Shown here one piece after another: positions 36,762 through 41,942 of a DNA stretch of 41,942 nucleotides (positions are counted from its first letter, which is position 1; each line of letters starts with the position of its first letter). The position numbers were made by a program, and so were the translations under genes. The stretch comes from Acidobacteriota bacterium (lineage in GTDB: Bacteria; Acidobacteriota; Thermoanaerobaculia; Thermoanaerobaculales; Sulfomarinibacteraceae), in the NCBI GenBank assembly GCA_013152895.1, contig JAADFN010000040.1:1-41942 (forward strand), in the 5' to 3' direction. The notes under the pieces were generated by a model. The model saw only the letters and a program-made list of their open reading frames with translations, was not told the origin of the DNA and did not search any database.

Positions 36762-37330
36762 GGCTCCATCCTCCCCCCTCTACCTTCGAGGCCGGCGTCT
36801 TTCCTGCCAAAGATGATGGCGCCGATCATCGCCACGAGAAGGACGACCGAAACGATTTCAAACGGGACCAGGAAGTGGCGATACAACATCCAGCCGATCG
36901 CCTCCGTGTTTCCGACGACATGTCCCTGAACCGTCTGCAGCGCGGCCGCGCCCCCGCCGCGGCGCCCCAGCGAACCGGCCAGGACGCCGAATGCGATCAG
37001 CGCGCCGAGCACGACGCCCCCGATCACGGCCAGCGGCGCACGCCGCGAGAGGAAAGCGCTCTCGGGGCTGACCCTCTTGACGTTGACCAGCATGATCACG
37101 AAGAGGAACAGAACCATGATGCCGCCGGCGTAGACCAGGAGTTGGACCGCGGCAAGGAACTCGGCGTGCCGCAGCACGAAGAGACCGGCCACCGCCAGGA
37201 ACGTGCCGAGCAGCGAGAGCGCGGAGTGCACCGGGTTCTTGAAGGTGATCACGCCCACGCCCCCGGCCACCGCCAACACGGCGAGCACGTAAAAAACAAT
37301 TGCGACAAAGTGGGCCGAAAGAAACGCCAT
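36758..37330 (-). CDS. nuoJ: NADH-quinone oxidoreductase subunit J (copy 2)
   Basis: 190 residues. Key region FLAAVQLLVYAGGIMVLFLF then VIMLVNVKRVSPES. The start overlaps the nuoI stop by one base (TGATG), giving the usual I-J-K order that cluster 1 lacks. A Gly/Arg-rich C-terminus follows the last helix. Confidence 0.94.
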   Translation of the reverse strand: MAFLSAHFVAIVFYVLAVLAVAGGVGVITFKNPVHSALSLLGTFLAVAGLFVLRHAEFLAAVQLLVYAGGIMVLFLFVIMLVNVKRVSPESAFLSRRAPLAVIGGVVLGALIAFGVLAGSLGRRGGGAAALQTVQGHVVGNTEAIGWMLYRHFLVPFEIVSVVLLVAMIGAIIFGRKDAGLEGRGGRMEP

Positions 37331-37872
37331 CAAGCCGCCTCCCCTCCGCCGGTTTTCGTGCCCGCCAGATTGCCCGGCTCCTGGCCCTGCGCCGGTGACA
37401 CGACGCCCGGAAAGGCCTTGATTCCATCCCAGCTCATCAACCGCTCCTTCGTGAAATAGAGCTCCTCGTTGCGTTCGTAGTTGGCGCCCTCGTACGTCTT
37501 GGTCGTCAGCCAGACCGACTTGGGATGGGTCGGGCACGCCTCTTCGCACAGGCCGCAGAACATGCAGCGCTTGACATCGATGTCGTACCGGTCCACGACC
37601 AGTTTCTTCTTCTTCTTGCCGTCGATCTCCTCGTATTCGGCGTGATCGCGGATGAAAATAATGTTGATCGGGCAGGCGCGCGCACAGAGGTGGCAATCGA
37701 TGCAGCGGTCCACGTCGTAGCTGAAGAGGCCGCGGAAACGCTCCGTCGGCTCCCTTCGCTGCTCCGGAAACTGAACCGTTTCCTTCTTGCGGAGAAAATA
37801 GCCGCCCGTCACCCGAAGACCTGCGAAGAGATCCGTCGGGATCAGCTTGCTGAAGAACTGAGATACCGCCAT
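37330..37872 (-). CDS. nuoI: NADH-quinone oxidoreductase subunit I
   Basis: 180 residues, an 8Fe ferredoxin-like subunit carrying N6a and N6b. Ligands: C57, C60, C63, C67 (CIDCHLCARACP) and C103, C106, C109, C113 (CMFCGLCEEACP). It passes electrons from NuoG to NuoB. A lysine run (GKKKKK) lies between the motifs. The C-terminal 40 residues are not conserved. Only nuoI in the window. Confidence 0.96.
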   Translation of the reverse strand: MAVSQFFSKLIPTDLFAGLRVTGGYFLRKKETVQFPEQRREPTERFRGLFSYDVDRCIDCHLCARACPINIIFIRDHAEYEEIDGKKKKKLVVDRYDIDVKRCMFCGLCEEACPTHPKSVWLTTKTYEGANYERNEELYFTKERLMSWDGIKAFPGVVSPAQGQEPGNLAGTKTGGGEAA

Positions 37873-37876
37873 CGGA

Positions 37877-38923
37877 TCACCCTTTCACAAGCAGAACGCC
37901 AACGCCCACGATCACGAGGTTGGCCAGGGAAAGGGGAATGAGCCACTTCCAGCCGACCTGCATCAACTGATCGAAGCGGTAGCGGGGGAACGTTCCCCGG
38001 AACCACATGTAGACGAAGATGAAACACGCCACCTTCACGGCGAACCAGATCACCGGAGGGATGACGCCCAGGAAGCTCAACCAGGCGACGTTCGGAAATG
38101 GCTGCAGCCATCCGCCGAAGAACATGATCGTCGCCAGCGACGAGACCACGAGCATGTTGGTGTACTCGGCCAGGAAGAAGAAGGCGAACTTCATCCCCGA
38201 GTACTCGGTGTGGAAGCCAGCGACGAGCTCCGACTCGGCTTCCGGCAGATCGAACGGGTTCCGGTTGGTCTCGGCGACGCCGCAGATGAAGTAGATGCCG
38301 AGCGCCAGGATCCCGGGAATGAAGAACCAGAGGTGCGCCGCCTGCTGGGCCTCGACGATCTTCACGAGGGACAGCGACCGCGCCATCAGCAGGACCGCAA
38401 TGATCGCGAAGCCCATCGGCACCTCGTACGACACCATCTGGGCCGCGGACCGCAACCCCCCCATCATGGAGAACTTGTTGTTCGAGGACCATCCGCCGAG
38501 AATGATGCCGAACACCCCGATCGAGCTGATCCCGAGGACGAAGAGCAGGGCGATGTTGATATCCGTCACGTACGGTGGCATCGCCTTGGGGAGCAACCCG
38601 AAGAGGTCGGTCGCCGGCGCGAACGGAATCACCGAGAACGCCAGCAACGCCGGCACCATGATCATCGCCGGCGCCAGCATGAACACGGCTTTCTCCGCCT
38701 TCGCCGGGATCAGGTCCTCCTTGGCGAAAAGCTTGAGACCGTCGGCGATCGGCTGGAGCCAGCCCTTCGGCCCGACGCGGTTCGGCCCGAGGCGCACCTG
38801 CATGTAGGCCAGGATCTTGCGCTCGGCGAACGTCAGGTACGCGACGACGAGCAAGACGACGGCCAAGATGACAACGATCTTGACGATCGGAATGACGATG
38901 AACTGGATCAAGGGTGCCTGCAT
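37877..38923 (-). CDS. nuoH: NADH-quinone oxidoreductase subunit H (copy 2)
   Basis: 348 residues. Landmarks: TFAERKILAYMQVRLGPNRV, GWLQPIADGLKLFAKEDLIP, and the acidic loop AETNRNPFDLPEAESELVAG. Here it is embedded in the normal D-H-I context, so it should be the partner of the NuoBCDI module. Moderately similar to copy 1. Confidence 0.96.
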   Translation of the reverse strand: MQAPLIQFIVIPIVKIVVILAVVLLVVAYLTFAERKILAYMQVRLGPNRVGPKGWLQPIADGLKLFAKEDLIPAKAEKAVFMLAPAMIMVPALLAFSVIPFAPATDLFGLLPKAMPPYVTDINIALLFVLGISSIGVFGIILGGWSSNNKFSMMGGLRSAAQMVSYEVPMGFAIIAVLLMARSLSLVKIVEAQQAAHLWFFIPGILALGIYFICGVAETNRNPFDLPEAESELVAGFHTEYSGMKFAFFFLAEYTNMLVVSSLATIMFFGGWLQPFPNVAWLSFLGVIPPVIWFAVKVACFIFVYMWFRGTFPRYRFDQLMQVGWKWLIPLSLANLVIVGVGVLLVKG

Positions 38924-38935
38924 CTCGCCTCCCGC

Positions 38936-40060
38936 CTACCTGTCGATCTCGCCGAGAACGATGTCCAGCGTCCCGATGACCGCCACGAGATCCGCCACCA
39001 GCAGCCCCTGGACCATCTCTGGCAACGCCTGAAGGTTGATGAATGACGGCGGACGCACGTGGCACCGGTACGGCGTCGTCCCCTTGGGCGTCGCGACGAT
39101 GAAGTATCCCAGCTCGCCCTTCGGTCCCTCCACGGAGGCGTAGACCATCCCTTCCGGCGAGCGGAGCACCTTGGGTACCTTGGCCATCACAGGCCCTTCG
39201 GGGAGCCTGTCCAGGCACTGTCGGATGATTCGCGCGGACTGGCGCATCTCCTGCATCCGAACGAGGTACCGGTCGTACGTATCGCCGTTGGACCCCACGG
39301 GGATCTCGAAGTCGATCTCGTCGTAATGATCGTACGGAAACACCTTCCGGATATCCCACTTGACCCCGGAGCCGCGCAGGGGCGGCCCGGTCAGCCCCAT
39401 CTCGATGGCTTCCTCGGCGGAAATCACGCCGATGCCGATCGTCCGCCGCTTCCAGATCCGGTTCCCGGTCAGCAGCTGCTCGTACTCGTCCACGTGCTTT
39501 GGAAAACGGTCGATGAAGTCCGAGCACTGATCCACCCAGCCGTCGGGAAGCTCGAATGGAACGCCCCCGACACGCATCGTGTTCAGCGTCAACCGGGCGC
39601 CGCAGTACGCCTCGAACAGGTCGAGGATCTCCTCGCGCTCACGGAAGTTGTAGAAGAACGGCGTGATCGCGCCAAGATCGATCGCGTGGGTCGCCAGCCA
39701 CACCAGGTGAGAGGAGATCCTCCCGAGCTCGGCCAGGATCATCCGGATGTACGCCGCTCGCGGCGGGATCGTGATGCCGAGGAGCTTTTCCATCGTCACG
39801 ACGAAGCCCTGGTTGTTGGTCGCCGCGGCGACGTAATCCAGCCGGTCGGTGTGCGGGATGCACTGGGGGAAGGGCTCCGTCTCGAAGAGCTTCTCCGTGC
39901 CGCGGTGGAGGTAGCCGATGATCGGCTTGGCATCCATGATCTTTTCGCCGTCGAGCTTGAGCATCACGCGCAGCACGCCGTGCGTCGACGGGTGCTGCGG
40001 CCCGAAGCTCAGCTCCATCTCCTCGACGTCGAACAGGGGTTCGAGCGGTCCGCCCATCAT
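38936..40060 (-). CDS. nuoD: NADH-quinone oxidoreductase subunit D
   Basis: 374 residues, the 49-kDa-type subunit that forms the quinone pocket with NuoB. Contains FGPQHPSTHGVLRVMLKLDG (His23 and His27 near the quinone head), GYLHRGTEKLFE and RMILAELGRISSHLVWL. Hydrogenase-type CxxC ligands are absent, as expected for a complex I protein. Slightly short but complete. Overlaps nuoC (ATGA). Only nuoD in the window, not fused to nuoC. Confidence 0.96.
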   Translation of the reverse strand: MMGGPLEPLFDVEEMELSFGPQHPSTHGVLRVMLKLDGEKIMDAKPIIGYLHRGTEKLFETEPFPQCIPHTDRLDYVAAATNNQGFVVTMEKLLGITIPPRAAYIRMILAELGRISSHLVWLATHAIDLGAITPFFYNFREREEILDLFEAYCGARLTLNTMRVGGVPFELPDGWVDQCSDFIDRFPKHVDEYEQLLTGNRIWKRRTIGIGVISAEEAIEMGLTGPPLRGSGVKWDIRKVFPYDHYDEIDFEIPVGSNGDTYDRYLVRMQEMRQSARIIRQCLDRLPEGPVMAKVPKVLRSPEGMVYASVEGPKGELGYFIVATPKGTTPYRCHVRPPSFINLQALPEMVQGLLVADLVAVIGTLDIVLGEIDR

Positions 40061-40695
40061 GCACCCCCCTCTTCCTCAGTCAGTGGCCCGCCCCCTTCGG
40101 GGTAGACATCCGGTTGGACCGCCGCGCCGGTATCGATCCCTTCGACCGGAAAGTCCTTGCGCAGCGGGTGGCCGTTGAAACCCTCCCACAGCAGGATCCG
40201 CTCCAGGTTCGGATGACCGTCGAAGACAATGCCGAACATGTCGTAGACCTCGCGTTCCATCCAGTTCGAGGTCTTCCACACGCCGGTGACAGTGGGAACG
40301 GATTGCTCCTCGCCGGCAACGATCCGCAGACGGATCCGGCGGGAATCGTCGAAGCGGTGCATCCAGTAGATGACGTCGAACCGGCCCTCTTCGCGCTCGG
40401 GCCAATCCACCGCGGTCATGTCCACCAGGAACTTGAAACCCCGTTCCTTCTTGAGGAACCGGCATGCGTCGACCAGCTTGGCGGGATCGATCGTGATCGT
40501 CAGCTCTCCGGCGAAGGCGTCCGCCGAGAGCACGGCGCCCTCGACCCCGGCGGCGAGAGCCGCAACATCCGGATCGTCCATCGCATCGGCGTGTTCCGGC
40601 GTCACCGGCTTGTCCAGCCAGGGCGGTTTCGCCTCTGGCTGCGCCGGCGCGGCGGCCTGATCTTCCGGCTTCGGTGTGTTCTTCTCGTCCGTCAT
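40057..40695 (-). CDS. nuoC: NADH-quinone oxidoreductase subunit C
   Basis: 212 residues, the 30-kDa-type subunit. Conserved core WKTSNWMEREVYDMFGIVFD then GHPNLERILLWEGFNGHPLR, KDFPVEG. The N-terminal about 50 residues are a Pro/Ala/Glu-rich low-complexity stretch not typical of the family. Lies between nuoB and nuoD. Confidence 0.95.
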   Translation of the reverse strand: MTDEKNTPKPEDQAAAPAQPEAKPPWLDKPVTPEHADAMDDPDVAALAAGVEGAVLSADAFAGELTITIDPAKLVDACRFLKKERGFKFLVDMTAVDWPEREEGRFDVIYWMHRFDDSRRIRLRIVAGEEQSVPTVTGVWKTSNWMEREVYDMFGIVFDGHPNLERILLWEGFNGHPLRKDFPVEGIDTGAAVQPDVYPEGGGPLTEEEGGA

Positions 40696-40702
40696 GATGT
40701 CC

Positions 40703-41191
40703 TCACGAGGCCTTGCGGCGTGCGATCGTCATCCGATCGATCTTTCGTTGAAGCTGCATCAGCCCGTACAACAGCGCCTCGGGGCGTGGCGGGCAGCCCG
40801 GCACGTACACGTCCACGGGAATGATGCGGTCCACCCCCTGCGTCACGGCATACGTCTTGTACGGTCCGCCGCTGGTGGCGCACGATCCCATCGCCAGCAC
40901 CCACTTCGGGTCCGCCATCTGGTCGTAGAGACGCTTGATGATTGGCGCCATCTTCTCGCTCACCGTGCCGGCAACGATCATGAAGTCCGACTGGCGCGGC
41001 GTGCCGCGAAACACCTCGGCGCCGAACCGGGCCATGTCGTGCCTCGCGTCGACAACCGCCATCATCTCGATCGCGCAGCAGGCCAGCCCGAACTGCATCG
41101 GCCACAGCGAGCTGCGCCGCGCCCAGTTGAAGATCTTGTCGTACGTGGTCGTCAGAATGTTCTTGTCGAACCGGTCCTCAATCAGGCCCAT
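40703..41191 (-). CDS. nuoB: NADH-quinone oxidoreductase subunit B
   Basis: 162 residues. NuoB holds cluster N2, the last Fe-S centre before quinone. Ligands are the tandem C38 and C39 ([11 protein letters not shown]), C104 (MGSCATSGG) and C133 (VPGCPPRPE). The ATG at 41191 overlaps the nuoA2 end by 10 bases; the frame open upstream is a shadow of nuoA2. Only nuoB in the window. Confidence 0.96.
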   Translation of the reverse strand: MGLIEDRFDKNILTTTYDKIFNWARRSSLWPMQFGLACCAIEMMAVVDARHDMARFGAEVFRGTPRQSDFMIVAGTVSEKMAPIIKRLYDQMADPKWVLAMGSCATSGGPYKTYAVTQGVDRIIPVDVYVPGCPPRPEALLYGLMQLQRKIDRMTIARRKAS

Positions 41192-41538
41192 TCCAGCGCC
41201 CCCCTTCGCCACGCGTAGATGTACCCCACCAGCAGAATGGCGAGGAAGACCACCATCTCGATAAAGCCAAACACGGCCAGCCTGTCGAACATCACGGCCC
41301 ACGGAAACAGGAAAATCGTTTCGACGTCGAAAACGACGAACAGCACCGCGATCAGGTAATAGCGGATGGAGAAGCGCGTGTCGTAGGCCGTCGTCGGCAT
41401 CTTGACGCCGCACTCGTACGGCTCGGATTTGACCGCGTTCGCCGATCCGGCTCGAACCAGCTTGGCCATCAACAACGTAATGATGGGAAAGGAAATCGCG
41501 ACGAGGGTGAAGATGAGAATTGGGATGTACTGGTTCAT
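41182..41538 (-). CDS. nuoA: NADH-quinone oxidoreductase subunit A (copy 2)
   Basis: 118 residues, three membrane helices. The loop motif PYECGVK keeps Cys43, unlike copy 1. [20 protein letters not shown] and [10 protein letters not shown] are diagnostic. First gene of cluster 2, with a G-rich ribosome site (CAGGGGGGGCC) and a strong promoter upstream. Confidence 0.96.
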   Translation of the reverse strand: MNQYIPILIFTLVAISFPIITLLMAKLVRAGSANAVKSEPYECGVKMPTTAYDTRFSIRYYLIAVLFVVFDVETIFLFPWAVMFDRLAVFGFIEMVVFLAILLVGYIYAWRRGALEWA

Positions 41539-41567
41539 GGCCCCCCCTGCTTCCTCAAACGCGGCTC

Positions 41568-41606
41568 ATTGTATCGGTTCGCCCGTCCTTGTCAATCTTT
41601 TCACAA
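41568..41606 (-). promoter_or_regulatory. nuo cluster 2 promoter with Rex operator
   Basis: TTGACA (41590-41595) and TACAAT (41568-41573) are 16 bases apart on the minus strand, 30 bases before nuoA2. Overlapping the -35 box is TTGTGAAAAGATTGACAA (41589-41606, minus strand). It fits the Rex consensus TTGTGAA-N4-TTCACAA at 13 of 14 half-site positions (TTGACAA against TTCACAA). Binding here would block RNA polymerase. The rex gene lies in this window at 28540. Confidence 0.8.
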
Positions 41607-41942
41607 GCCGAGGGCGGAGCAATGGATTCATACCAGTAGCTCTGGGCTGGCCGAAAGAATGGACCGGGGGAGCGTACGTATCGTCCGAGGTACCCGTCCA
41701 TGTGCTTACAACCTTCTTGAACACGGCGAAGAGAGGGAGGAGGCGCTCCTCGTATCTGTCATCCCAAGGGGATGCCTCTTGAGTCACCCCGAGGCGCTTC
41801 CTATTCCTGTCATCCTGAGCACCGTCATGCCCCAAGTGGGGGCATGACGGTGCTCAGGATGACAGGAAGGGGACAGCGGTGGGCGTCTCGCCCATCACGG
41901 CGCGCAGCCCCACTCCAGGCAAGCCAACGCCGAGACCGAAGG
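41607..41942. other. gene-free stretch upstream of nuo cluster 2
   Basis: No supported gene. Open frames here run through palindromic repeats and match nothing I know. The stretch contains two copies of a TGTCATCC motif (41757-41764 and 41808-41815), a small CATCCC/GGGATG hairpin at 41760-41774, and the long palindrome listed separately. The last 75 bases show nothing recognisable. Confidence 0.5.
41806..41866. repeat. perfect 28-bp palindrome (REP-like)
   Basis: Two exactly complementary 28-base arms (41806-41833 and 41839-41866) around a 5-base loop, with partial pairing continuing outward. The arms carry GTCATCCTGAGC, a motif I know from dispersed palindromic repeats in environmental bacteria. 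No T-run on either strand, so not an intrinsic terminator. REP-like elements are the DNA partners of RAYT transposases, and one such transposase lies in this window, but its own ends do not match this sequence. Confidence 0.8.

Noticed and set aside
41566-41835. An 89-codon minus-strand frame upstream of nuo cluster 2
   Set aside because: It runs through palindromic repeats and ends inside the cluster 2 promoter region; no family match.

Overview
This is a GC-rich bacterial chromosome segment with tight, often ATGA-overlapping operons. The presence of a Tat translocase, an S41 processing peptidase, the lipid II flippase MurJ and F-type ATP synthase genes is compatible with a diderm bacterium that can respire. 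Sequence alone does not let me name the lineage; an Acidobacteriota-like or other deep-branching environmental group is possible, but that is only an impression.

Layout. Bases 1-825 hold no convincing gene, only hairpins and a 160-bp MITE-like element that inserted exactly at the stop codon of a mazF toxin gene. Bases 826-1463 are a mazEF toxin-antitoxin pair with a clear sigma70-type promoter. Bases 1628-4091 (minus) are tatA/B-tatC, a TtcA-like thiolation enzyme and an acidic protein of unknown function. Bases 4259-8844 hold ctp, the dtd-murJ pair, ssb and a small cysteine-rich protein. At 8938-11302 there is a tRNA-Arg(CCU), a REP-associated (HUH/Y1) transposase element with imperfect inverted ends, a methyltransferase, and a broken second copy of the transposase element. 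Bases 11472-17556 (minus) are one Fe-S assembly operon, rrf2-sufC-sufB-sufD-sufS-sufU-sufT.

The second half is respiratory. Cluster 1 (plus strand, 17814-28533) is nuoA-E-F-G-H-J-K-L-M-N followed directly by rex, the NADH/NAD+ sensor. Cluster 2 (minus strand, 41538-31253) is nuoA-B-C-D-H-I-J-K-L-M-N. Between the two lie atpZ, an atpI-like gene, atpB and atpE (minus), ending in a strong intrinsic terminator. The two clusters converge on this ATP synthase segment.

How the genes fit together. Every membrane-arm gene of complex I (A, H, J, K, L, M, N) is present twice. The NADH-input module (E, F, G) occurs only in cluster 1 and the quinone/Fe-S connecting module (B, C, D, I) only in cluster 2. 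Within this window neither cluster alone encodes a 14-subunit enzyme, but together they do, with a spare membrane arm. The two nuoL genes share a near-identical core at the DNA level, which points to gene conversion, whereas their neighbours have diverged. A near-perfect Rex operator overlaps the -35 box of the cluster 2 promoter and a half-matching site lies at the expected start of cluster 1 transcription. A redox-controlled, two-membrane-arm complex I system with Rex encoded inside it is the most interesting reading of the window. The adjacent suf operon could supply the many Fe-S clusters this system needs.
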